From an uncultured Eubacterium sp. (lineage in GTDB: Bacteria > Bacillota > Clostridia > Oscillospirales > Acutalibacteraceae): a DNA stretch of 46,418 nucleotides. The stretch spans positions 1-46,418 of the forward strand of contig CAJUDJ010000013.1 of assembly GCA_910584985.1 (NCBI GenBank). The letters are read 5' to 3'. Shown here piece after piece: positions 25,252 to 33,013 of this stretch (within the stretch, counting starts at the first letter, position 1; the number at the start of each line of letters is the position of its first letter). The position numbers and the translations under genes are program-made. The notes beneath the pieces were generated by a model. That model made no database searches and had not been told where the DNA came from. It worked only from the letters and a program-made list of their open reading frames with translations.

Positions 25252-26923
25252 TATTGAAAATATCGCCGTAATTGAAAAGGCACAGATAGAATTTAATAAC
25301 GGGCTAAATGTTTTAACAGGTGAAACAGGCGCAGGTAAATCCATTGTTGTGGATTCAATCAATGCCATTCTCGGTGAACGTACTTCCCGTGAATTGGTGC
25401 GCCACGGTGCAGATTATGCTTTTGTTTCCGCATTGTTTGAAGATGTTTCCGATTCGGTTCTGAACAAGCTGCAAACCCTCGGCTATTCGCCGGAGGAGGA
25501 TAAAACACTTCTTCTTACAAGAAAAATAACGGATAACGGAAAATCCTCCTGCAGGATAAACGGTGCTTCTGCAACGGTTTCCATTTTGAAGGAAATCGGG
25601 CAGATGCTGGTTAATATTCACGGTCAGCACGACAGCCAGTCGCTTTTAAATCCCGATTCGCATTATACTTTTATAGATATGCTTTCGGAGCATAAAGAAA
25701 TTTTATCCGATTACAAAGCTTCTTTTCATCAGCTGATAACCGTAAGAAGAAGGCTGAAAGCGCTTACGGAGGATGAAGAGGATAAGGACAGAACACTTGA
25801 ACTGCTGGATTATCAGATTAAAGAGTTGGAAGCGGCAGATGTTTCGATTAATGAAAAAGCAGAACTCGCAAAGAAAAAAGCACTTATTGAAAGCAGTGAA
25901 GCGTTGCTTTCTGCACTCAGCCATTCCTTTGAAGCACTTTCCGGAAACGATGAGTTCAGCGGCGCTTCAACGCTTGTTTCTTCCTGTGTTAAAGAGCTTT
26001 CAGCCGTAAATGCTTCTGCCGGAACGATAGAAAAAATCATTTCAAAATTAGCGGATATCGGAGAAGAAATCGAAACCGTTAAAGATTGGATAAATGAAGA
26101 AACAGCAGCTCTTGATTTTGATGAAAATGAGCGTGAACAGGTTGAGGACAGGCTGGAACTTCTTTATAAGCTTGGGCTGAAATACGGCAGCACAGAGCAG
26201 GAAATGCTTTCTTTTCTTGAAAAAGCAAAGGATAAGAGAAATGCGATTTTATATAACGATGATGAACTGGAACGCTTAACGGCTGAATATGATGCACTGC
26301 TTGAAACAGTTATGGAAAAAGCAGCGGTGCTTTCCGCACACAGAAAGCAAGTTGCAGCTGATTTTGAAAAAAATGTTAAAGCACAGCTGGAATTTCTGGA
26401 TATGCCTAAAATTCAGTTTATTGTTCAATTTGAACAGGGCAGCCTTTCCTCAAACGGCTTTGATAAGATAGAATTTTTAATTTCAACCAATCCGGGAGAG
26501 CCGGCGAAGCCGCTTGCAAAAATTGCTTCGGGCGGCGAACTTTCCAGAATCATGCTTGCAATCAAGAATGTTATCGTGCATAATGATACAATCGGAACGC
26601 TTATTTTTGATGAAATAGATACCGGTGTTTCAGGCAGGGCAAGCAGAAAAATAGGATTAAAGCTGAAAGCCGTTTCAAAAGGCACACAGGTTATAACTGT
26701 AACCCATTCGGCGCAGATTGCTTCTGCGGCAGATGCACATTTTCTGATAAAAAAAGATTTTAACCAAAACAGAACTTATACGAATATTTCTTCGCTTGAT
26801 TTTGACGGCAGAAAAAGGGAACTTGCCAGAATAATGGGCGGGCTTGCTATTACGGAAACGCTGTTAAAAAGCGCCGAAGAAATGCTTGCGGCAGAAACGG
26901 AGCAGCCTGATGGGCTTTCATAA
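25235..26923 (+). CDS. recN: DNA repair protein RecN
   Basis: An SMC-like ATPase acting in double-strand-break repair. 562 residues, the expected length. Walker A GETGAGKS at residues 29-36, the family stretch INIHGQHDSQSLL (read here as VNIHGQHDSQSLL) near 130, a long helical/coiled-coil middle (about 155-370), then the ABC signature IASGGELSRIMLAIK and the Walker B TLIFDEIDTGVSG, with a HSAQIAS H-loop. GGAGAAA precedes the start, which lies inside argR. In Bacillus spoIVB and spo0A follow; here tyrS follows. Confidence 0.96.
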   Translation: MLKTLNIENIAVIEKAQIEFNNGLNVLTGETGAGKSIVVDSINAILGERTSRELVRHGADYAFVSALFEDVSDSVLNKLQTLGYSPEEDKTLLLTRKITDNGKSSCRINGASATVSILKEIGQMLVNIHGQHDSQSLLNPDSHYTFIDMLSEHKEILSDYKASFHQLITVRRRLKALTEDEEDKDRTLELLDYQIKELEAADVSINEKAELAKKKALIESSEALLSALSHSFEALSGNDEFSGASTLVSSCVKELSAVNASAGTIEKIISKLADIGEEIETVKDWINEETAALDFDENEREQVEDRLELLYKLGLKYGSTEQEMLSFLEKAKDKRNAILYNDDELERLTAEYDALLETVMEKAAVLSAHRKQVAADFEKNVKAQLEFLDMPKIQFIVQFEQGSLSSNGFDKIEFLISTNPGEPAKPLAKIASGGELSRIMLAIKNVIVHNDTIGTLIFDEIDTGVSGRASRKIGLKLKAVSKGTQVITVTHSAQIASAADAHFLIKKDFNQNRTYTNISSLDFDGRKRELARIMGGLAITETLLKSAEEMLAAETEQPDGLS

Positions 26924-26999
26924 AGAGCAGATGATAAAAAACGGAACATGCTTATGCTTGAATTTATCACGATTTGTAATTTAGGAGGATTTTATAAAA

Positions 27000-28220
27000 A
27001 TGGGAGTTTATGAAGAATTAAAAGAGAGAGGCCTGATTGCGCAGGTAACAGACGAAGAACAAATCAGAGAGCTTGTTAATAACGGAAAAGCCGTTTTTTA
27101 TATCGGTTTTGATCCAACCGCAGATTCGCTGCATGTTGGGCATTTTATGGCGCTTACGCTTATGAAAAGGCTTCAGCAGGCAGGAAATAAGCCCATTGCG
27201 CTTATCGGCGGCGGCACAGGCATGATTGGTGATCCAAGCGGCAGAACCGATATGCGCCAGATGATGACAAAGGAAATGATTGAGCACAACTGCAGCTGTT
27301 TTAAAAAACAGATGGAAAAGTTTATTGATTTTTCAGATGATAAGGCTTTGATGGTGAATAATGCAGACTGGCTTCTTGATTTGAACTATATTGAGGTGCT
27401 CCGTGAGGTCGGCGCATGCTTTTCCGTAAACCGTATGCTTTCCTTTGAATGCTACAAACAGAGGATGGAAAAAGGGCTGTCCTTCCTTGAATTCAACTAT
27501 ATGATTATGCAGAGCTATGATTTCTATGCACTTTATCAGAAATACGGCTGCAATCTTCAGTTCGGCGGCGATGATCAGTGGTCTAATATGATTGGCGGAA
27601 TGGAGCTTATCAGAAGAAAGCTCGGCGGTGATGCCAATGCGATGACGATTACACTTCTTACCAATTCAGAGGGTAAAAAGATGGGCAAAACCCAGAAGGG
27701 TGCTGTATGGCTTGACCCTGAAAAAACCTCGCCGTATGAATTTTATCAGTATTGGCGCAATGTGGACGACAGCGATGTTATAAAATGTATGAAGCTTCTT
27801 ACTTTCCTGCCGCTTGAAAAGATTGCAGAATATGAGAAGCTTGAGGGTGCTGAGCTTAACAAGGCAAAAGAAGTGCTGGCTTACGAATTAACAAAGCTTG
27901 TTCATAATGAAGAGGAAGCTGATAAGGCGGATGCTGCTGCAAAGGCTTTGTTTTCGGGCGGAGCAGATAATACCAATATGCCGACCACTGTTCTGACAGA
28001 CGATGATTTTGCAGACGGAAAAGTGTTTGTGCTGGATATGATGGCTAAGGCAAATATGATTAAATCAAAGGGAGAGGGCAGGCGCCTAGTCACACAGGGC
28101 GGTGTATCCCTTAATGATGAAAAGGTAACAGATCCTTTTGCCTCGCTTGATAAGGCAGATTTTGAAAATGATGTCATTATCAGAAAAGGTAAGAAAGTAT
28201 TCCGTAAATTCAGCTTGTAA
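27000..28220 (+). CDS. tyrS: Tyrosyl-tRNA synthetase
   Basis: Class I aminoacyl-tRNA synthetase, 406 residues, TyrS1 type. The HIGH motif is HVGH at residues 45-48, preceded by FYIGFDPTADSL; LQFGGDDQWSNM binds tyrosine; the KMSKS loop is KMGKT at 227-231. The C-terminal S4 domain starts near residue 340 (DMMAKANMIKSKGEGRRLVTQGGVSLN). TAGGAGG stands upstream. The 76-base gap to recN is too short for a T-box leader, so tRNA-sensing control by that mechanism is unlikely. Confidence 0.97.
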   Translation: MGVYEELKERGLIAQVTDEEQIRELVNNGKAVFYIGFDPTADSLHVGHFMALTLMKRLQQAGNKPIALIGGGTGMIGDPSGRTDMRQMMTKEMIEHNCSCFKKQMEKFIDFSDDKALMVNNADWLLDLNYIEVLREVGACFSVNRMLSFECYKQRMEKGLSFLEFNYMIMQSYDFYALYQKYGCNLQFGGDDQWSNMIGGMELIRRKLGGDANAMTITLLTNSEGKKMGKTQKGAVWLDPEKTSPYEFYQYWRNVDDSDVIKCMKLLTFLPLEKIAEYEKLEGAELNKAKEVLAYELTKLVHNEEEADKADAAAKALFSGGADNTNMPTTVLTDDDFADGKVFVLDMMAKANMIKSKGEGRRLVTQGGVSLNDEKVTDPFASLDKADFENDVIIRKGKKVFRKFSL

Positions 28221-28225
28221 AATAG

Positions 28226-28266
28226 GCAGACAGAGTCATTTTTCTTGGCTCTGTCTGCTGTTTTTT
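28226..28266 (+). terminator. Rho-independent terminator after tyrS
   Basis: A stem of about 13 pairs (28226-28238 with 28246-28258, one G-U pair) is followed by TG and six Ts (28261-28266). It closes the transcript containing tyrS. Confidence 0.9.
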
Positions 28267-28267
28267 G

Positions 28268-28297
28268 TTTACAAATCTGCCGATTGTGCTGTATAAT
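28268..28297 (+). promoter_or_regulatory. Sigma-A-type promoter of the GH31 gene
   Basis: TTTACA (28268-28273), an 18-base spacer and TATAAT (28292-28297), 28 bases before the GH31 start codon and directly after the tyrS terminator. Confidence 0.75.
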
Positions 28298-28325
28298 ATT
28301 TATATAAATAAAAGGGGGATTTTTT

Positions 28326-30698
28326 ATGCTTAAGCCTTCACTTATTGCAAAAACAGATGCAAAAGCAAATGAAAATCAGATTTATACAGGCAACGGCTGC
28401 AGAATTACGGTTTTAACAAGCCGCCTTATCCGTGTGGAATATTCACCTGAAAATAAATTTACCGATCTTGCAAGCTATGCTGTTTGGTTCAGAAAGTTTG
28501 ACGGTGTTGATTTTACGGTAAAAGAGCAAGGTGCAATGCTTGTTGTTGAAACCGCAGAAGTAAAATTTTTTATCAAAAAGAAATCAGGCAAGCCTGCTTT
28601 TGTTGAATTTAAAGAGTCGGGCAAAACAGTAAAAGCCAATAATAAAAACAATCTGAAAGGCACCTGTCGCACGCTGGATAATACCTTCGGAAAAACAATC
28701 CTCATGGACGGACTGCTTACGGAAAGCGGCGTTTATGTGCTGGATGACAGTGTTTCCGTTCTGATTGATGAGAACGGCAGATTTGCGCAGCGAGAGGAAA
28801 ACAGCAGGGATTTCTACATATTTGCCTTTGAAAAGAATTACAGGGAAGTGATAAAGGCTTTTTACAGAATCAGCTCCCCCGTACCGCTCATTCCTCGTTT
28901 TGCACTTGGTGTGTGGTGGAGCAGATACCATGCATATACGCAGAAAGAATATCTGGATTTGATGGCGAAATTCAAATCAGAACATATTCCGCTTACGGTT
29001 GCAACGGTTGATATGGACTGGCACTGGGTAAAGGAAAAGGATATCAATGGCAGATTTGGCGTAAAATACAGCGGCTGCGGCACTTATGGATGGACAGGGT
29101 ATTCCTGGAATACGGAATTGTTCCCGGATTACAAAGCGTTTTTAAAACAACTGAAAGCAGACAATCTGCATATAACACTGAATCTGCATCCTGCTGACGG
29201 TGTTCACGCTTACGAGGATATGTATGAAAATATGGCAAAGGCAGTGGGCACAGACCCGAAAACAAAAGAGAAGATAGAGTTCAGATGCGGCAGTGATGCT
29301 TTCTGGAATGCTTATTTTGATGTTCTGCATAAGCCTTATGAAAAAGACGGTGTTGATTTCTGGTGGATAGACTGGCAGCAGGGCAAAAAAAGTGATGTAA
29401 AAAATCTGGATCCGCTGAATGCGCTTAATCATTATCATTATCTGGATAATGCTGAAAACGGTGATATTCCGCTAATTTTGTCCCGTTACGGCGGCATCGG
29501 TTCACACCGTTATCCGCTCGGTTTTTCGGGCGATACTGCCATTTCATGGAAGGTGCTTGATTTTCAGCCTTATTTCACAGCGAATGCCGCAAATGCCGCT
29601 TATACTTGGTGGAGTCATGACATCGGCGGGCATCATATGGGCTACAGGGATGATGATTTATATATCCGCTGGCTTCAGTTCGGTGTGTTTTCCCCGATTA
29701 TGCGGCTGCACTCCACCGCAATAGAACTGCTGGGCAAAGAACCGTGGAAATATCGCTCGGATATTTATCTTTATGCAAAGGAATGGCTGAATTTCCGCCA
29801 CAGCCTGATACCTTATATTTTCACAATGGATTATCGGAATCATAAGGAGGGAATAGCCCTTTGCGAACCGATGTATTATTCTTATCCCGAGCATCATTAT
29901 GCTTACCGCTTTAAAAATCAGTATATGTTCGGTTCTGAGCTTTTGGTTTGTCCGATTACCGCAAAGCAGAACAAGGAAACGAATTTCGGCGAAGTTAATG
30001 TGTGGCTTCCCGAAGGAAGATGGACGGATATTTTTACAGGTCAGAGCTACTGCGGTGATAAAATTCTTTCTCTTCACCGTGATTTGAACAGTATTCCCGT
30101 GCTGGCAAAAGCAGGTGCAGTTATTCCGCTTGCAAAGGCAAAGGGGAATGATGTAAGCAATCCGCAGGAGCTTGAATTGTGGATTTATGCAGGAAATAAC
30201 ACCTTTACGCTTTATGAGGATAACGGAAAAACAGATTATGAAGTGCATAATGCCAAAACGGTATTCCGTGTTTCTTACAGCGAAGAAAAAGCAGAGCTGA
30301 AATTTTCCGTTGGAGCGCCGCAGGGCGACACTTCGGTTATTCCGCAGAGCCGTAAGCTGAAGCTTATGTTTAAGGATTTGCAGGCAGGGTGTGTTTCCTG
30401 TGCGGATTATAGCGTTGTTTCCGAAAACGGCTGTGCTGTAATTGAGATTGACGATTTTACGCCAAACAGCAGTGCGGATATTACCCTGACCGATGCCAGG
30501 CTGAAAAAACCGGAAAGCCTGAAGGAGCAGATTATTTATATTTTCTCCCGCTGGCAGGGAAGCACAATGAAGAAAAATGCAGCATTCAAGCATTTCAGAA
30601 ATGCCGAAACACATATGGAAATCAGAGATGCACTTCATAAAACAAGGCTTCCGCATTCGGTTTCCTCCGCCATTAATGAAGCACTGGAATTATTATAA
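28326..30698 (+). CDS. Glycoside hydrolase family 31 (alpha-glucosidase/alpha-xylosidase type)
   Basis: 790 residues, no signal peptide, so it acts in the cytoplasm. Retaining alpha-glycosidase fold: an N-terminal beta-sandwich (1-195), then the catalytic barrel starting PRFALGVWWSRYHAYTQKEY. The nucleophile is Asp349 in DFWWIDWQQG and the acid/base Asp403 in HRYPLGFSGDT; the substrate-pocket segment WWSHDIGGHH is present. A DUF5110-like beta domain follows, and the last about 65 residues (from LKKPESLKEQ) are a helical tail of unknown role. Strong GGGGG ribosome site. Known GH31 enzymes act on alpha-glucosides, alpha-xylosides or sulfoquinovosides; the exact substrate cannot be read here. 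Confidence 0.92.
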   Translation: MLKPSLIAKTDAKANENQIYTGNGCRITVLTSRLIRVEYSPENKFTDLASYAVWFRKFDGVDFTVKEQGAMLVVETAEVKFFIKKKSGKPAFVEFKESGKTVKANNKNNLKGTCRTLDNTFGKTILMDGLLTESGVYVLDDSVSVLIDENGRFAQREENSRDFYIFAFEKNYREVIKAFYRISSPVPLIPRFALGVWWSRYHAYTQKEYLDLMAKFKSEHIPLTVATVDMDWHWVKEKDINGRFGVKYSGCGTYGWTGYSWNTELFPDYKAFLKQLKADNLHITLNLHPADGVHAYEDMYENMAKAVGTDPKTKEKIEFRCGSDAFWNAYFDVLHKPYEKDGVDFWWIDWQQGKKSDVKNLDPLNALNHYHYLDNAENGDIPLILSRYGGIGSHRYPLGFSGDTAISWKVLDFQPYFTANAANAAYTWWSHDIGGHHMGYRDDDLYIRWLQFGVFSPIMRLHSTAIELLGKEPWKYRSDIYLYAKEWLNFRHSLIPYIFTMDYRNHKEGIALCEPMYYSYPEHHYAYRFKNQYMFGSELLVCPITAKQNKETNFGEVNVWLPEGRWTDIFTGQSYCGDKILSLHRDLNSIPVLAKAGAVIPLAKAKGNDVSNPQELELWIYAGNNTFTLYEDNGKTDYEVHNAKTVFRVSYSEEKAELKFSVGAPQGDTSVIPQSRKLKLMFKDLQAGCVSCADYSVVSENGCAVIEIDDFTPNSSADITLTDARLKKPESLKEQIIYIFSRWQGSTMKKNAAFKHFRNAETHMEIRDALHKTRLPHSVSSAINEALELL

Positions 30699-30712
30699 AG
30701 GCAGGATAATAA

Positions 30713-31252
30713 ATGATGTATGTAAGTGAACCCATTGAAAGCAAACCGCTGAATTTTTATACTGAGCTTCAGAAAACGATTTATGAAACGCTTGAAACAC
30801 TTGAAATCGGCTTTGTAAGAGTGAATAATGATGCAGCCGTAACAATGGAGGACTGTGTTGAAATCAGCAGGCAGCTTGATACAGCTATTGTAAAAACGCT
30901 TTTCCTTTGCAACAGGCAGAAAACGGTGTTTTATCTTTTTGTAACCGCCGGCGATAAGCCGTTTGTTACCAAGGATTTCAGCAAAGCCCTCGGTATTTCA
31001 CGGGTGTCCTTCGCAGCTCCTGAAGCATTGCTTGAAATGCTCGGCACAAGGGTTGGCGCAACCACCGTGCTCAGCAGTGCTGCTGATAAGGAAAATAAGG
31101 TTCAGATTGTGATGGACAGGGCAGTTTTAAACAGTAAATGGTTTGGCTGCACGGACGGCACAACAACAGGCTATATGAAAATAAAAACCGAAGATTTGCT
31201 GAATAAGTATCTTCCGTTTACAAAGCATATGCCGATTGTTATTGAAGTTTGA
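30713..31252 (+). CDS. YbaK/ProX-type aminoacyl-tRNA deacylase (PrdX-like)
   Basis: 179 residues. It resembles free-standing INS-domain editing proteins, which hydrolyse mischarged Ala-tRNA(Pro) or related species. Seen: IVKTLFLCNRQKTVFYLFVTAGDKP, LGISRVSFAAPEALLEMLGTRVGATTVL, and the ending WFGCTDGTTTGYMKIKTEDLLNKYLPFTKHMPIVIEV, which is typical of the ProX/PrdX group of Clostridia. AGGATAA stands before tandem ATGs at 30713 and 30716. It begins 14 bases after GH31 and is probably co-transcribed with it, with no evident functional link. Confidence 0.88.
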   Translation: MMYVSEPIESKPLNFYTELQKTIYETLETLEIGFVRVNNDAAVTMEDCVEISRQLDTAIVKTLFLCNRQKTVFYLFVTAGDKPFVTKDFSKALGISRVSFAAPEALLEMLGTRVGATTVLSSAADKENKVQIVMDRAVLNSKWFGCTDGTTTGYMKIKTEDLLNKYLPFTKHMPIVIEV

Positions 31253-31279
31253 TTTTTAAAGCAGTATAGGGTGATGAAT

Positions 31280-31759
31280 ATGTTAATCAGAAACTTTCAA
31301 AAACAGGATATTCCCGAAATGATATGTATCTGGAATGAAGTGGTTGAAGCCGGCTGCGCTTTTCCGCAGGAGGAACTGCTGGATGAAAAAACGGGACTTG
31401 ATTTTTTTGCATCGCAGACTTATACCGCTGTTGCGGAGGCTGACGGAAAAATAGCAGGGCTGTATATACTGCATCCGAATAATATCGGGCGGTGCGGTCA
31501 TATATGCAATGCAAGCTTTGCTGTTGACAGCAGAAGCAGAGGCAATCATATCGGAAAGCAGCTGGTGCAGGACTGTATTCGGCAGGCACGGCTTCATCAT
31601 TTCGGCATTCTTCAGTTTAACGCTGTGGTTGAAAGCAATATCTGCGCCAGAAGACTTTATGAAAAAGTCGGCTTCATTCAGCTGGGTGTTATCAAAAACG
31701 GTTTCAGAATGAAAGACGGAACGTATGCCAATATCTGTCCGTACTACATTGAACTGTAA
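31280..31759 (+). CDS. GNAT-family N-acetyltransferase
   Basis: 159 residues from the ATG at 31280; AGGGTGA ends five bases before it. An in-frame GTG at 31271 is less likely. The GNAT fold is clear: IRNFQKQDIPEMICIWNEVV at the start, ASFAVDSRSRGNHIGKQLVQDCI (acetyl-CoA loop with R-G-N-H-I-G-K), and the C-terminal NICARRLYEKVGFIQLGVI. Substrate unknown. It ends the gene series before a decayed region. Confidence 0.9.
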   Translation: MLIRNFQKQDIPEMICIWNEVVEAGCAFPQEELLDEKTGLDFFASQTYTAVAEADGKIAGLYILHPNNIGRCGHICNASFAVDSRSRGNHIGKQLVQDCIRQARLHHFGILQFNAVVESNICARRLYEKVGFIQLGVIKNGFRMKDGTYANICPYYIEL

Positions 31760-31976
31760 AAGCATAAGCGATTTGTATTGATTTATATGGGATATTGTTA
31801 ATATGAAATATAGTGTATGGGATTTTACGATTAAAATAAATTTATGAGATTAGGTTTAAGCCAGATAGGGATAAAAGGTTTTGGAAGGCAAAATTTCCCT
31901 GATACTTGTTCAAAATCCTCGGAATATGGCAGTATTCCTGCATTTTTGAATTGTATGAACAGGAGAATATAAAAAT

Positions 31977-32721
31977 ATGAAAAAGATATGAATTATATAT
32001 GTTATTACATATATAATTCATCTTATTTTAACAGTTATTTGTATTGCATTACTGATATATTATTCATCATTCCATGTCAATTGGATGGACATATGCTGGT
32101 TTATTTGGAGGATTTCAATTTGATTTGGCACAAATATAGTTAATTGTTTTCTTGCTGATACTATTAATTATTTTCCCGTTTGCACTTGTAATTTACTTGA
32201 TTATCATGGTAGAGCAAAGCAAAAAACAGTTGCTTGAAAAATCAGCCAAGTTAGGCGTTAGCATTGTTCCGGTAATATTTTGCATGCTTTTGCCTGTTGT
32301 AACGGGAATTTCCGTTGCGCTTACCCCAAGTGAACCCTTGGATAATGAGTGGCTTTGTAGTGATAAAAGATTTAAGGCGTGGAATGATGAAGATTCCGAC
32401 CATTCAATTTTTGAATATTATTCTCAGAAAAATGTATTTGGTAAAGTGGTTGATATAGATCATTCGATTTATAAATATTCCGAAAATAATGAACTAATGG
32501 GAATAAATTATCAATGTAGTTATAGAAAAAGCAGAATCTAATGAAAAATATACTGTATACTATTGTTCAGTAGACAATTTTCATTCGTATCACTTTGTTA
32601 TGGATAACAATCATTCCTATTTATTTGCGTGTTATACTGTGCGTAATACAAATGATATCTCTAACTATTAGATGCCTTTGCTGAAGATATATTGACAAAT
32701 TATGACGATTGGAATAAATGA
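31977..32721 (+). pseudogene. Decayed membrane-protein gene with several frameshifts and stops
   Basis: AGGAG at 31961-31965 precedes ATG at 31977. The frame reads MKKI, then a TGA (31989-31991), then a hydrophobic run (IIYVITYIIHLILTVICIAL) that shifts frame near 32075 into IGWTYAGLFGGFQFDLAQI, meets a TAG (32137-32139), continues as LIVFLLILLIIFPFALVIYL and a soluble part ending GINYQ, shifts near 32515 into VVIEKAESNEKYTVYYC, and shifts again near 32669 into LDAFAEDILTNYDDWNK with a TGA at 32719. The pieces join into one plausible protein of about 245 residues with several membrane helices and an extracytoplasmic domain. Five lesions argue for decay rather than sequencing error. No family recognised. 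The 32152-32541 piece may still look like a gene in automatic annotation. Confidence 0.7.
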
Positions 32722-32899
32722 ACACAGAAAATAGTTCCCTGTATGGAGGAAAAAGAATAAGGAGAGAAAATTTCTCCCTCTTAGATTTAAAGCAGTGTTG
32801 CAAAATTTGTAGAAATATGAAAATGTAAAATGTTGTCATTTTTAAAAAATGAGTCTTTTCAATTTGAATTCAAAATGGAATACAGAATGATATTAAGTA

Positions 32900-32933
32900 A
32901 AAAACAGTGCAGTGTAAATTGCACTGTTTTTTT
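32900..32933. terminator. Hairpin terminator upstream of ligA
   Basis: Twelve perfect pairs (32900-32911 with 32920-32931), loop of eight bases, A-rich left arm and a T-run to 32933. It would stop transcripts from the decayed region before the ligA promoter. Confidence 0.8.
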
Positions 32934-32966
32934 ATATATAATATATAAATTATGTAATAATAGATA

Positions 32967-32995
32967 TTGAAGATATTTCTTCTTTTTGATATAAT
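32967..32995 (+). promoter_or_regulatory. Sigma-A-type promoter of the ligA operon
   Basis: TTGAAG (32967-32972), a 17-base spacer and a perfect TATAAT (32990-32995), 18 bases before the ligA start codon. The leader would be only about 11-12 bases, just enough for the GGTGA ribosome site. Confidence 0.65.
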
Positions 32996-33013
32996 ATTTA
33001 TTTGGTGAAGATT

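Larger units (their letters stand above)
31760..33013. other. AT-rich stretch without an intact gene
   Basis: About 1.25 kb between the GNAT gene and ligA. It contains a decayed membrane-protein gene (31977-32721), a terminator hairpin and the ligA promoter. Bases 31760-31976 hold nothing I can name apart from a small GGAATA/TATTCC inverted repeat near 31921-31938. Bases 32722-32899 hold no feature beyond a short GAGAAA/TTTCTC palindrome. Confidence 0.7.

Noticed and set aside
26924..26999. T-box leader before tyrS
   Set aside because: Only 76 bases are available and neither the conserved T-box bases nor an antiterminator is seen.
29658..30656. A 332-codon minus-strand frame inside the GH31 gene
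   Set aside because: Antisense to a well-supported enzyme, rich in Cys, Ile and Arg, with no domain pattern.
31842..31943. Short minus-strand frame (33 codons) in the gap after the GNAT gene
   Set aside because: Reads MQEYCHIPRILNKYQ and looks protein-like, but has no ribosome site and no recognisable family; perhaps a remnant or part of a dispersed repeat.
32761..32778. GAGAAA/TTTCTC palindrome
   Set aside because: Too compact to form a hairpin and not linked to any gene.
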